NCBI GenBank assembly: GCA_022496805.1
Contig: CM040090.1
Location: forward strand, 15,556,001 to 15,620,000
Direction of reading: 5' to 3'
DNA: 64,000 bases
Source: Pohlia nutans
Taxonomy: Eukaryota; Streptophyta; Bryopsida; Bryales; Mniaceae
Part shown: piece by piece, positions 13,287-24,970 of the stretch
Layout of the letters: every line of letters begins with the position of its first letter
How positions within the stretch are numbered: position 1 is the first letter of the stretch
Position numbers and translations under genes: made by a program
Notes under the pieces: generated by a model
Databases searched by the model: none
Told to the model about the DNA's origin: nothing
The model's input: the letters and a program-made list of their open reading frames with translations, nothing else

Positions 13287-14735
13287 GGAAAATCAATTCA
13301 AGAGCGTTTGAACACTCTACGAATCCTTAGTTCCCTCTAACTTAACTGAAGCTGTTCCTGGCACGAACTCTACATTCGCAGACCGATGTCAGCCACTAAT
13401 GATTCTAGCTATGGAGTGTGATTGCGCTTGAGTGTCGTCTTTTAACTCAAACAGGGATTCTTGTATCCAAACTAAACTTTTATGGCCACACAGGCTGCAA
13501 AAACCAGTTTCGCAATGTTCTATTTTTGGTGACGCACTTGCAGTTCTACGAGAACGAGAATTAGTGCTCCCTTGAAGCCGTGTGTCTCTCGGAGGAAGAA
13601 GTTGCAAATAAATGTAGGAGAGGAAGCGAGTGCAAATAACACCAGGGAGAGGAAGAGAAAGTTAAAAATAAAAATAAAAAACCGTAGAAGCTGTTCTTTA
13701 AGAATCCGAAAATTTCCTCTCTTCCTGATTTCTGATTACTACTAACATAAGGTATGCGAAAACAAAAAACTCTAATCTAACGAATTGCGGACGAATAAAA
13801 ACACCAAAAGAGAATTACTCATATCCCGCTCTTACTGGTTTCTCTTCAATTCTAATGAGCTTTCCACTAACTAAAACAGTAGCTCTATGATGATAGTACT
13901 TCCAGAGCACACAAAGGTCAAATAACAATCCCGACACTGCAGCTTCGTCAGCAATTGTCGTCAAGAGAAAACCTCAGCGTTCAAGAAGATTCATTCCCGC
14001 CTGGAAAACTTCTTCGTCACGCGAAAAAGAGTCCAATAACATCGACACGTACAAACACGAAGCAGTCCGTCGCGTCGCTCCTTCGAAATTCAATAGTTGA
14101 GTTCGTCACTGATTCTTCGTTTGAAGCTAGCACGAAAACTTGAGAGTTCTACTACTTAAGTAAGCGAAAACAAACTTGTAGTGAGTGACAGGCTGAAATT
14201 TAATCCCCGCGGGGCGCTCAAATCAGGGGCAATCAATCACAACCGTTTCAGCAGCAGCAGCACAACTGTCGCAGCTGCAGCCCGTGGAAACGGCGCCGCG
14301 TGTCGGGGGCCGATAATTTTTTCCACGGATCTACAGGAGCGCCATACGAAAATCTTCTTCTTCGCCTTCCACGATTTCCGACAACATCCGGTGACGAACA
14401 AATCAATGAATGAAGTGGCAACGTCGCGCAAGGCGCGTTGTGCTAATACACTCAGCGTCTCTCTCACAATTACCAGCGACTCACTCGCTACAAATAAATT
14501 AAGCGGCTGGCGATGGCGATTGAAGCTCCAGCGATCAAGAGGCTCATTAGCAAACGCAAATTCGGGCGACGACCGACGAGTCTCTTCTCTCTGCCTCTGC
14601 GAGCGAAGCATCCGGGGCCCCGGGCAGTCTACGCGGTATTGTACGCCGTATGTATCTTCTTTGAATGGTGTACTGTATTGTACAGTATACCGCCCGCGCA
14701 GTGAGCTCCGAGTGACCATGTGCTACCACCGTTGA
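13287..14735 (-). promoter_or_regulatory. Upstream region of the VQ gene
   Basis: Unusually GC-rich and complex for this window (13.9-14.73 kb especially), consistent with a 5' UTR and promoter for the minus-strand VQ gene. It ends in an inverted structure at about 14632-14697, GCGGTATTGTAC ... TATACCGC, containing TACTGTA-TTG-TACAGTA. Open frames on both strands here are short and mutually overlapping and are probably not genes. The transcription start cannot be fixed from sequence. Confidence 0.45.
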
Positions 14736-16061
14736 CCACCTTCAGTCTTCTTCTTTTTTTCTCTTTTTTTTACACGAAACTAAATTCCATTCCAATGTAA
14801 ATACAATAGAGAATTCACTTTTTGTAGGTAGCCGATATTCAGGGCCACTTCAACCCCCTATGAGAGAATTGTGAATTCCACCAATTTCATTAGGGAAAAC
14901 CAAAAATTTGACCGGTCAAAGGTTGTGTTGCTCAATACTCCTTTGTCCCATGTTAATTTTCATGTACTCTAAAAATGGAAGACTTAATTGCTTCAATGGT
15001 GTCTTAATAAATAAAAAAACAAATTTGTGTTATAATTACTAAAAAAATAAAAAATAAAAAAAACAAAATAAAAACTTAAAAATTGAATATAGAGTGCTAC
15101 ATTGTTTATTCACTAATTGAAAAAGCAGTCTTTGAGACCAAAAAATAATGTCATGACACGGTGCCTAAAAAACACCTTGCTATTAGTGATTGGATCTTGG
15201 ATTGAATTTAGTGTGAGGAGTACAAGATCCTACAATTGGAATGTGAAAAAAAAGGTTTTAAAAAAGCATTCTTAAATCATCAACAAATCTAACCAAAAGG
15301 AGGCAATTTTGGGTAGGGAATCCCCGACAAGTATTTAGGAATTAAGGTCCGCCTCAAAATAACTCAATATACGGTAATAAGATTATAACAAAGGTCATTT
15401 CTCTTATGTCTAATTGTGTTGGGGCCAAAGAGTTTAAGGGAGAAAGAAATTGAAAAAAAATGCACCATATTTGCAAACAATCCAAAGGTGCTATTTGCTA
15501 GAAAAATCAACATTTAAAAAAAATGGTTTTAAAATTGAATTCTAGACACTAAAGCCATGAATTAGCCTAAACTATTCTCAGTACACCCAATTCTTTGAGT
15601 TGGGGCCGTATAAAACCATGTTGTTTTTAATTTAAAAATTGGATTAAAAATTTTGGCCACTGATAAGTCTTAGTGTAAAAGGTTTGGGGTTGATTTCCAG
15701 ATTTGGTGCAATGAGAAGTGGGGATTTGAGCTCACTTAGAACGTTTTCCATAAAGAGCCCAAGCATGCTCTCTCTCACTAGGCTTCATAGGGAATAACCT
15801 TTTTTAAAGTTCGTGCTTTGGATTAGAGGACGGGTACTTGACAAGTTGAACAAGCTCGCTACTTCCTCAAATTAAGGTTGATGTCTTTCAAACACCTTCT
15901 CTCACTTTTTATTAGATGAAATCTTACAGTAAAATCGACCTCTATTTATGTGAGGACAAGGCTAGGTGCTTCATGGAATCTAGGTCCTACATATCAAGAC
16001 GGCCCTGACTTCATATGTAATGCGGCCCTAAATGTCATAACATTCAGTAAGAGCATGTCCA
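14736..16061. other. Intergenic, nothing recognised
   Basis: AT-rich sequence without supported genes or element ends. Confidence 0.5.
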
Positions 16062-16066
16062 ACAGC

Positions 16067-16623
16067 TGTCACAGACATAGGACCTTGAGATGGGTATGAC
16101 AAAGACTAGGCCTTGAAACCAAAGATATGTTATTGTTCAAAACTAGTTCGTGATAGGTATTGCCATATTGTCCAGAGATAAGTTATTGTTCAAAACTAGT
16201 TTGTGATGGGTATTGCCGTATTGTCCAGTGATAAGTTATTGTTCAAAACTAGTTCATGATGGGTATTGCCACCGATATAGAACCTTCTAAAATACTTCTA
16301 GAAGTTCTATAGGTCCTTAGACTTTTGGGATCTTCTAGATACTTCCTAGGGACTCTCATAGTCTTTAGAAAGCCCCTTCAGAAGCTTCCTTAGTACTAGT
16401 ATATCTAGAGGACGAGATGAGGGACTCCTCACTCTCGTCAACACCAGTTTAGGAGCACCCTTGAGTGTTGCCTTGTCTTGTATCTTGTTCAACTATCGAT
16501 TTAGTTCAATATCTTTCTTGAGAACCACTCTTGTGTACTATTGCACTTCTTGTTCTTGAGTCCTTGTTCATGTTCTTGCTCTTGTTCTCTTGTTCTTGTT
16601 CTTGAGTCCTTATGTCCCTGACA
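16067..16623. mobile_element. Possible solo LTR
   Basis: Begins TGTCACAGACATAGGAC and ends TCCTTATGTCCCTGACA, so the ends are imperfect inverted repeats in the TG...CA style of LTRs. ACAGC occurs at 16062-16066 and again at 16621-16625, but a duplication of ACAGC would overlap the final CA, so the exact 3' border is uncertain. A C/T-rich 3' part with repeated TTGTTCTTG follows. No internal retrotransposon genes flank it. Confidence 0.4.
16123..16270. repeat. Tandem repeat, ~59-bp unit, about 2.5 copies
   Basis: Successive units share GTTATTGTTCAAAACTAGTT followed by a TGATGGGTATTGCC-type block and ATTGTCCAG. It lies inside the possible LTR. Confidence 0.85.
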
Positions 16624-16955
16624 GCAACAACAATTTCTTCGACCCAACATCAAGATAAGGGCAGTTGCTCCTTTGTTCACCCTAGTAACAGTGACGCCAA
16701 CTCCAAGATGATGTTCAACGCCATTAAATTTGATTTCTCCGCCCCAAATATGATTGTCTTAGTAGGTGCTTTTTTCTTGCACTAAACTTGATTAAGAGTT
16801 GTGAGGGATACAATAGCCAACAATTGACTGACAACATGATGGGGCGCACTTTACAATGCTCTAACAACAGGGAATAATGTGTTGGCTACAACAAAATATT
16901 GGATGCTGCTGGGACAAGCATGCAGACCCCTCCCCTATGTTTATGTTCCCCCAAT

Positions 16956-17543
16956 TTAACCCCTAAATGTCAGAGTGTCCAAAAAGTGAACAACTAACAT
17001 ATTCAAGTCCTTCTCATGTTCTCATCACTTCTTGGATGAAAATCATCTAAGTTTTTGGAGATTCTTCACCAAGTTGTTGTCCTATCTAACGGTTGGATTT
17101 AGTCATATTTGATTATATATTTGTTTAAAATTACAAACGTAGAAGTATGTCAAGTCGTTAACCAAGCCAAAATTGCATTGATTGTAGTTCAAAATGGCCT
17201 TGCAAAAATTAGGTCATAGATTTAAGAAACACAAAAATTTCAAAGAATCACCACGTTTAAGAGAACCTCATTTCAAATTCATTCCAACAAATTTTACTCA
17301 AAAAATATGAAAATATTTTTTGAAACCGAATTTAGAAGGAATTTTTAATTTTCAAATTTCAAATTTTATAATTAAATATTGGTGATAGTGTTAGTAAATT
17401 GAACCGTACATATGGAATCTAAAATTCAAAATCTAGAACTTTTATTTGTTTATCAATTCCAAAATATTCTTCTAAATAGTAGTTTATAATGCTTTTTCTG
17501 AAATTTTCAATTCCAGGGACATCCTAGTACGTTTAGGGGTTAA
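16956..17543. mobile_element. piggyBac-like element, family A, inverted copy
   Basis: 588 bp between TTAA sites, the same length as 2792-3379. It is colinear with that copy when inverted. Left end TTAACCCCTAAATGTCAG; a decayed hairpin TGTCCA-AAAAG-TGAACA starts 20 nt in. Confidence 0.8.
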
Positions 17544-17593
17544 AATGGCGTTGTACCCATGAAGTCATCAAAATTGTTGGGCTTGCTCTAACT

Positions 17594-17742
17594 GATTGCC
17601 TTTCCTTCATGCACTCTGCTCATCACCTTGAGTCTCTACTTGTCCACTTAGCTATTGATGTAGGACTATTGGATGTGAAATATTCCACACCATCTAACGT
17701 AGAGCAAAGGCAGAGATAATGCATGCTACTGAATGTCATGGT
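17594..17742. repeat. Small dispersed repeat J, copy 1
   Basis: About 150 bp, shared with 37618-37792 and the tandem pair at 62962-63290. Contains the near-palindrome GATGTGAAATATTCCACACC. Class uncertain; better copies show inverted ends CATAACATTCAATAGC. Confidence 0.7.
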
Positions 17743-18339
17743 AACAAAGAACACAGTGCAAATATACAAATTTGCTTTTTAAATGTCCAGCTGTGAGTCC
17801 ATGGTATGGCCCCCATTGATTGCAGGAAATGTAACTCACACTTCATGCATGGAAACCTTTTTTGAGGTATGGATGTTTTGAATTACTGTGGTCCATGTAC
17901 ATGACAAGTGAGTTGCTGGCCTGCTGCACTTATTGTTTGTGCTAGTATGAATTGATGGGGATTGATGGGCGAAAGTATGTATGAAATTCAGGTTTCAGAT
18001 CACTGTCCCTGTCCATTGCAAAGCTAGTGCATCTTCCACGCAACATGAACCCAAATTGCGGCCCGGTCTTCCCTTGTAGACGATGACACAGTGATACACA
18101 ATGACGTAGAGTATCTCCACTCGTATGGGATAATTTCATCACATTAAAAATTCATCACTAACGGGGTCAATTAATTTAGAGAGTCAATTAATTTAGAGAG
18201 TAGGTCACTTGATTCTCCGATTCTAAACACCCCCACCACCCTAGATGAAAGCAAGCTAAACTGAACATTCACTGAGCCAATCTACTTTATTTAATAAAAA
18301 TTTGATGTAATATTTTTTAGATATATATTTTTGGAATAA
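17743..18339. other. Intergenic, nothing recognised
   Basis: No supported genes or element ends. Confidence 0.5.
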
Positions 18340-18437
18340 AGTTAACTTAAACTTTTATGATACCAAATTTATTTTTCATCAAACATTTTATAACAAATCT
18401 TTAAAAACAGTGTTGAATCGGGACGTTAAAAGGTTAA
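18340..18437. mobile_element. piggyBac-like family B, 3' fragment
   Basis: Matches the last ~100 bp of family B: AACATTTTATAACAAATCTT, then GTTGAATCGGGACGTTAAA, ending TTAA. The left part is missing. Confidence 0.65.
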
Positions 18438-18699
18438 ACTCTCTTTAACATCACTCTATAATTGCATGTTTTATATACATAACGAGATAGTGTATTTTAT
18501 TTATTTTAAAATGAAATTTGAAGTGGGTTCTTTCCAAAATGAGCTCTTTCCTTTCTATACAAAAAAAAGGTTGTTTTCAACACTCTTTTTTGACATTTTT
18601 TTCACTACATCAAACATTGTCATTATTGTAAGTCACAAAAACTCAATATTCTCACACTAATTGTGGTATTAGAACAACTGAGAAATAACGTGCTTGGTG

Positions 18700-18810
18700 T
18701 GGGCGTACGTGGAGATTCTCCCTTGGAAACTCGTGTGAGACACAGGGGAGCTTCTTTAGCATTGGGGAGGTTCAAAGTTCAAATCTCTCTGACAATGCAA
18801 AGTGTTTTTA
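18700..18810 (+). mobile_element. Possible tRNA-like SINE fragment
   Basis: Contains CTTCTTTAGCATTGGGGAGG followed by GGTTCAAAGTTCAAATC, resembling a pol III B box. A related stretch lies inverted at 52660-52740. No clean ends or TSD were found. Confidence 0.4.
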
Positions 18811-19573
18811 TCGATCAAAATTAAAGTAGCCAAAATTTGTTGTTTTTGTCGCTTTTCAAGCGAAAATCCAATTCTACCTTGTCTTTCGTCTTGTGGATTT
18901 TGTTTGCTCAACTTTACACACAACTCTAATGTGAAAAACAACAACCTTTGTTTGATAGTGATAATTGTGAGGACTTGTGTAAAGTGAATGACATGGAACA
19001 GAATCAGCATCAAATTTTCCACGGTGACAAAAAAGTGTTGGGTAATGAAATATATTCTTTGGAACCCAAGAATAATATGAGCAATGAGATGAGATTCCAC
19101 TAATTCAATCCGTTGGCAATTGGAGACACTCTGGAGCCATACATAGCCAATTGGGAAAACACACATCACCGACATTTGACTCCAAAAAGTTCATTAGACT
19201 TTCCCCAACATTCCTAATTTTCAATGACAGCCCCTGAGTGACGTCACCCGTGACCCAATATTTCCAAAGGGGAGCAAACTCTAAAGGCTATTCAAGGCTC
19301 CAAACAGGTATGCAAGTGCAAGAATGAGATGAAAGGGCAGTTCATCACAGTGCCCAAATAATATTCCAAATTAAAAAGAAATTTATGTGAGAGTAAAATT
19401 CCAAATTAGGCCCCTATTATCTCAAATTCTGGCGGGGGCATTATCCTTTGGTATTAAGTTACCCTTTGGCGAATTTGGGTGGGCCACAATTAGGTTCTAC
19501 TCATTTGAAGTTACCCACTTTTACGCGTTTCATAGGCATATGATTTCTAAATTAGAATTGTAACATTGTAACA
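18811..19573. other. Intergenic, nothing recognised
   Basis: A 139-codon minus-strand open frame at 18756-19175 lacks any family motif and is treated as chance. Confidence 0.5.
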
Positions 19574-19719
19574 CCATATTTGTTTAATTGGGAATTTCTG
19601 CCATATTTGAACTCATTGAAATCTACATAACGTATAGATTTTCCCCTCTGAATCTATGCCACGTGTAGATTTCAAAGAGTCCCTATATGACGGAAATTCT
19701 CAATTAAACGAATATAGCG
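19574..19719. repeat. Long imperfect hairpin (~146 bp)
   Basis: Arms pair over nearly the full length: CCATATTTGTTTAATTGGGA with the inverse of TCTCAATTAAACGAATATAG, and GAAATCTACA with TGTAGATTTC around a CCCCTC loop. Could be a palindromic MITE or a small-RNA hairpin. Confidence 0.75.
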
Positions 19720-21330
19720 ATTTGTACTATCATGCACTGAAATGGAAACAAAATCCAATTAAAAGTAAATTAAAAATAATATAGAAATTCTAAGAGGCAT
19801 TTTTGGGGCTTTCAGTTCATATGGCCCCACCACGCTGCCCGCCAGTCGAATATGTGTTGCCCTTGTACTGTACTGTACACTCTCCTGGCTGCTGAACTTA
19901 GTTTCTCAAGCTGCCCACAAAGCCTGACCAGAGAGCTGCCCCAGGTCTGGAGAGCACGGAGCTGGGTGAAGGATTCAAAATCTAATGACATTTGAGTAGG
20001 AGATTTACAGAGCCCAAGGTGATTTCGTGTCAACTTTTCATGCATTATCAAAGTGCTGCTAGAGATGCTCTAAGGGCGGGCTTCCATGTATGATCAGTTC
20101 CGATGGAATCAGGAAAACGACAAGGATTGAGGTCTCAAACTTCACCAGAAGATGATGAGTGAAGGATGACATTGAGTTTCACTGCTCATCAGTGGCACCT
20201 TTCATTGGCTCCTTTCTTTGTTGCATCTAAGATTAGGTGCATGGAAAGTATATTTTAGTGTACAAATTGGTGGAGACTCTCTCTACCGGTGCACATGGAA
20301 GTGCTTTGCGGATTTTGGTGGTTGTGCAGACATTATTTACTGCCGGACCGATCCAAGCATGAAATGAGGCTCTAAGGGCCTGCTTTCATGCAGAGTCGGC
20401 CGGTCAATCAACTCTCCATCGATAAAAAAAAAACACAAACCACTTCTGTACAACTAATCATGTAGTTAAAATTAGTAATTATTCACAAAGCAGCAATCAC
20501 GTAGCCCACGGATGGCATGGTGATGTGGGTGACTTTGTAAGTTTGCTTTCAATGCTTACCGAGCATGGGTGGAAGTTAAGACCTCATTTTTTTTGTCCTT
20601 TAGCTCTATCCACCAGCCCAATGCTCACATGGAAGCCTGCCCTAATGCTGTATTATGTACTCCTATCATTACCACTTCCACCCTACTTGTATCACATTGC
20701 AAATTTGCAAATGAACAAAAAGTAGCCTAACCACTTTGAATGTGAGCCTATATTGGTAGGATGCAAGGACAAAAGTGCATCTTCAAGCAACCTTAAATTC
20801 CACAATTATGTCCAAAGCTCTCATCCATAGGACAGGCCTTATGTCGTGATCAAGGGTGGGGAGAGTGGTGTGAGGGAGTTTTATTCTTAAATATCATCCC
20901 CGTCAGTCAAGATATGGTGAACGATTATGAAGTTCACCATGGTGATGCTCTAATATCGCCTACTACAATAAAATGACAACTTTAATATTAATTAATTCTT
21001 GTGTGAACTAAAAGTGTCATGTGCCACACAACATAACATTGTTAAGTCTTAGACTTTGTACCCTTACTAAAGTTTTCAAGATTCTCTCCAATGCTCTTTG
21101 TTTTCACATTTTAAGTTTGTCTTACTTACTTGACTCTTAAAAATTCTTTCATACAATGGCAAGTGCAATCTTTCACTTTAGTTCCAAGAAAAGTTACCAA
21201 ACCAAGCACTAGGGGTGCAAAACCCTACTATTATAGAATGTAATGATTGTTGAACTAAATACGTGAAAAAGTTGATGGGGGAATAAAATAAAAATATGAT
21301 TTGGACTTTTGGAGCGTCATAATACAACAG
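19720..21330. other. Intergenic, nothing recognised
   Basis: Two loosely similar stretches with GCTCTAAGGGC (20070 and 20372) hint at an old repeat. No gene is supported. Confidence 0.5.
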
Positions 21331-21455
21331 TATTAGATTGGACTCCAATGTCCCTTTGTCCGTTGGCCATCGGGTCATTGACATTACGAACGGACACTTT
21401 ATTCACGCCGGCCCTTTCATTAGGGTCGGTGTTTTTATCTATCTATTAGATTGGA
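21331..21455 (+). mobile_element. 5'-truncated LINE/SINE tail with 12-bp TSD
   Basis: The insert is 21343-21443 (101 bp): only the conserved tail, starting CTCCAATGTCCCTTTG and ending in ATCTATC. The target-site duplication TATTAGATTGGA lies at 21331-21342 and 21444-21455. Severe 5' truncation with a perfect TSD is the mark of target-primed reverse transcription by the LINE seen at 48969-51948. Confidence 0.88.
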
Positions 21456-22226
21456 AATTCTTCATTTATTTTCATAAAACATAAATAAATAGAAATAATG
21501 GGATATGACTATTTTCTTACTTTCAAGTTTGATGTAAACTGCATTTTATTTTATTTATTTACAATTCATTTTTATTCAAAATTCCGAAAACCAGAAAAAA
21601 CAGGTGGGCAGCATGCATCCACGGGCAGCTTCAACAAAAGAAAAGGCGGACACTTTGATAAATACGACGGGCCCACCAGGAAGGAAGGGGATAGCGACAA
21701 CTGAACCCTGGCCCACGTGGACCCCACCACTGCGGTCAAACCTCTCAGGCGGTCAAACGCCCCGGATGCATCGGAGAGCTTCCCCAGCCCGCCACGCGCC
21801 CTCCTTTCCTGTATCCTTTGACCGTATCTCACCCTTTGAATCCGTAATTTCATACCACTCTACAGTCTACAGTACTCCGGGCACCATACGCTGGCGGTAT
21901 TGTACGGTTCTCCCAAGAGCTAACTTCAGGACAAAACTGGCTAAAATTAGCTGGATTTCTACCCCGAAAATGGGGCTGCTAAACATACAAAGAAAAAAAT
22001 GTTTTTTTTTTAAATGTAGCAAGAATGCTCATCATGTTATAAATATGTAGCAACTTCATGAGGTGATATCCGCAGATATCATCATGGTATCATCTTAGTC
22101 TATCAAGGGTATTGCCGGATATTATAGAGGTATCGTGAGTCGTACATTCACAAGGTAGCAAAAGTATCTACCATTTATGTGGGAGGTAATATCTTGTGCT
22201 AAATGTCATAAAGTGGTTTTGAGATC
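21456..22226. other. Intergenic with a GC-richer patch
   Basis: 21590-21920 is GC-rich compared with its surroundings and shares GCGGTATTGTAC with the region upstream of the VQ gene (14632). No gene is supported; it may be a decayed promoter copy. Confidence 0.35.
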
Positions 22227-22450
22227 ACTACACTAAATAGGTAGATTAGTGTTAGATAATTATAAGATTTGAAAATATTATAGATTTTTACTCTCAACAA
22301 AAAAAATTACCAAAGACATTGATTCCAATACTATTGAAAGATCCCCATCTTGACCAATATAGAGGGTAAAAAAATTGGTCAACAGTAAAAACTTACAACA
22401 TGTTTATGTAAATTAGTGTATCTAACACTAATCTACCTATTTAGTGTAGT
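22227..22450. mobile_element. MITE with perfect 32-bp inverted ends
   Basis: 224 bp with perfect inverted ends starting ACTACACTAAATAGGTAG. If the element is taken from CACTAAATAGG (22231-22446) it is flanked by TA on both sides, suggesting a Tc1/mariner-like origin. No coding capacity. Confidence 0.8.
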
Positions 22451-22563
22451 CTACCGGCACTCTGGAGTCTGAATAGTGTGCATGGATTGGTCAACGATTT
22501 ATTTGGAGAGTCACTAAATACTATAACAACCCAGTTCAGGGTCCTCAAAACCATTCAAGATAG

Positions 22564-23696
22564 TAGAGTTCTCTATAAACTAAAGGGTTAAGTGGGCCTT
22601 AGTTTAATTAAAATTTAAATAAACGAAAATTATTGAGAGAAGTTTTAGGGAATCAAAAGAATGGATGAGTTGGGACGGTTTAGGTATATATAGCGAGAAT
22701 CTATTGTAAGAAAAGGGTTCAATAATCACCTTCTTCATGTGTGAAAGTTAAATAATAGAATCTTCGGTGAGAATTTTTTTAGCACTTATTTTGGTGCTTT
22801 TAAAGTTTGCATCCACAGTTTTTTTTAAGTGTCCAACATATGTTCTTTTTTGAGGATTAATGTTACTATTCACTCAAACTATGGACCACTCACCCACTTT
22901 TGAGGGACTCTGTGGATAACTCTATTGTACAAATACAGTAACGTAACTATACCTTAAAGCGTTCATCATACCAACTGAGCCTATTTACATACATAAAACA
23001 TTAAAAAAAACCAATGTATTTTAATAGCAAGTTCAAGAGGATTCCAACGCACTCTAGTATTCATTATTTGGACACCGTATGAATAAGTTATGAATTTCCA
23101 AAATGTTGACTACATGTTGACCTTAAAGCGACCTTGAACTCTGATGTTGAGATTGTGCACATTCTCATCAACAATAGGGTGTCAGAATCTACTTATTATG
23201 GAGGACTGAGCTATGGACACTTTAAGTAAATGGTCGCTTTCAAATATTGTTACTTTATGCCATGTAGTTCCCGACCAACATATCAGTCAATTAGGCTCTT
23301 AAAATAGTAAATAAGCCATGTATGCACTAGTAGAAACAGAGCCCACGTAGCCACTAGTGAAGCATGCCCAAAAAGATCTGCAAGTGATTATGTGGGGTTT
23401 CATAGTGGGTCCTTTGGCTAGATTACGTGGCTAGTGTTTCTACTACACTTAATGATGTATTTGGTGTCCTAAAAGAGTTGATTTTTTTTACCATAATTCA
23501 TTCAAAGGTGAAGAGAAATAGTGCCTTACACTACATAAGAGTTTGTTAATAGATTATGGCAATAGATTCTCGCTATATATACTTAGACCGTCCCCACTCA
23601 CCCATTCTTTTTATTTCCTAGAACTTCTCTCAATAATTTTCGTTTCTCCAAATTTTAGTCAAACTAAGGTCCACTCAACCCTTTAGGATAACTCTA
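22564..23696. mobile_element. Large inverted-repeat element (~1.1 kb)
   Basis: Arms of about 130-145 bp, at 22564-22710 and 23560-23696, share CTAAAGGGTT, CGAAAATTATTGAGAGAAG and TATATATAGCGAGAATCTAT in opposite orientation at high identity. The 850-bp middle has no gene but carries another small palindromic element (23325-23447). Looks like a foldback or long-TIR non-autonomous transposon; the TSD is unclear. Confidence 0.75.
23325..23447. mobile_element. CACTA-like palindromic MITE nested in the inverted-repeat element
   Basis: Starts CACTAGTAGAAACAG and ends TGTTTCTACTACAC. The ends are inverse of each other except the last three bases. Resembles the ends of the CACTA MITEs at 7677 and 24224. 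TSD not clear. Confidence 0.5.
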
Positions 23697-24223
23697 ATAT
23701 ACACTATAGTTTCTGGATGACGGTTACTGTGCAATTCAGAGTTGCTGGTGGAGATGCTCTTAAAAGTGGTCCACCAATACCAAATCATTTAAACTGCTGG
23801 CGGTTATTGATTTGGCCCACCCTAACCCACCCAAAAACCTTGGGCCGTTGGAGGATCTCTTACTTGTAGGGGTCAACGCATAGCCCCCTTGACTCTCTTG
23901 TGCCTCAGTCTTGGTTTCTCTTTTTTTCTCTTTTTTCTCTTTTTTTTTCTTTTCCTCATTTTTCAAGGCAGTGTAACTTGTGATTTGTGATCTGACTATG
24001 ACATACTCCTTCCGTTCCATAATACCGGACCTTCGTAGCAGCTTTGTTTATAAATAATTCTAAGAATAGAATACAAAACTTTGGGGGATTTTTTTCAAAA
24101 AAAATTATTTGTAAGGGAAAAATAAATTTCAAAGAATGTTCAAGTAAACAAATTCTATTTTAAGATTTATTTATTTTGAGGAAGCACAAAGGTGCTATGA
24201 AGGTATGGCAGATGATGTTTTTG

Positions 24224-24448
24224 CACTAGTAGAAAAGGTGGTGCTCCGAGGGAGATGCCCAAGCATAATCAGATAGATAGAAACTCCGGCCTAATATCAA
24301 GGTCGGCGTGAATAGAGTGTCCGTTCGTAATGTCAATGACCCGGTGTCCACCGGACAAGGGGAATCAAGCATAATCACTATGCATGCGTGAAATTGGGCA
24401 CTACTTGCCTGAGCATCTCCTTCGGCAGTGCCACCTTTTTTACTAGTG
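24224..24448. mobile_element. CACTA-type MITE, copy 2, interrupted
   Basis: Starts CACTAGTAGAAAAGGTGG and ends TTTACTAGTG; the 3-bp duplication TTG lies at 24221-24223 and 24449-24451. Aligns with the 120-bp copy at 7677-7796 once the LINE-tail insertion (24272-24365 plus one TSD copy) is removed. Confidence 0.9.
24260..24377 (-). mobile_element. LINE/SINE tail inserted in the CACTA MITE
   Basis: The insert 24272-24365 (94 bp) is the conserved tail on the minus strand, beginning GATAGATAGAAACTCCGG on the plus strand. The 12-bp duplication CAAGCATAATCA lies at 24260-24271 and 24366-24377. The uninterrupted copy at 7677 shows the corresponding empty site (GGCAAAATCACT). Confidence 0.92.
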
Positions 24449-24970
24449 TTGAGAAAATAATTTGTCCCAAATTACTTGATGCAAATCATTCATTCAATTT
24501 GAAGTTGTTGTTTTACAAATTCTAACAAAAGAAATCACAAGATACGTGCAAAGGAAGTGTTTTTTTTTTGTACGTGAAGCTTGTCTTTACTCATCAGTGG
24601 ATCACAAACAACATATGAGCTAGCTAAAATCAATACTAATATATGTTCGTTACATCAGAGGACACAATGCAACGAATATTATCATGCTACGACATGCCAC
24701 ATATACCATGTGTAGTCCGAGTGTGTAGTATAATATTTCTTTGGCAGACAACTATTCAGAAATATGAAATTTCTATGATTAGATATTTGATGAAATTACA
24801 ATATTTTGATTTTTTCCAAAAACATCATCTATTATGGGAAGGAAGGAGTAACATTTTAGGGCGTCCTTAGTCTACACCTCTACATTCACAATTCAAAGTA
24901 CATTTTCATTCATACTTCAATTTCCAGTGACGTAACCACGTTCTATACAATATACATGTATGGTATATAG

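Larger units (their letters stand above)
24006..24848. mobile_element. Stowaway-like element carrying nested insertions
   Basis: Left end TA then CTCCTTCCGTTCCATAATA; right end TATTATGGGAAGGAAGGAG then TA (24849-24850). 843 bp in total, of which 225 bp is an inserted CACTA MITE plus a LINE tail inside that. No transposase is seen. Confidence 0.7.

Noticed and set aside
14181..14735. 184- and 160-codon open frames on opposite strands upstream of the VQ gene
   Set aside because: Mutually overlapping, low-complexity, no family motif; better explained by a GC-rich promoter/UTR with few stops.
18756..19175. 139-codon minus-strand open frame
   Set aside because: Composition like flanking DNA and no motif; overlaps a repeat-like segment.
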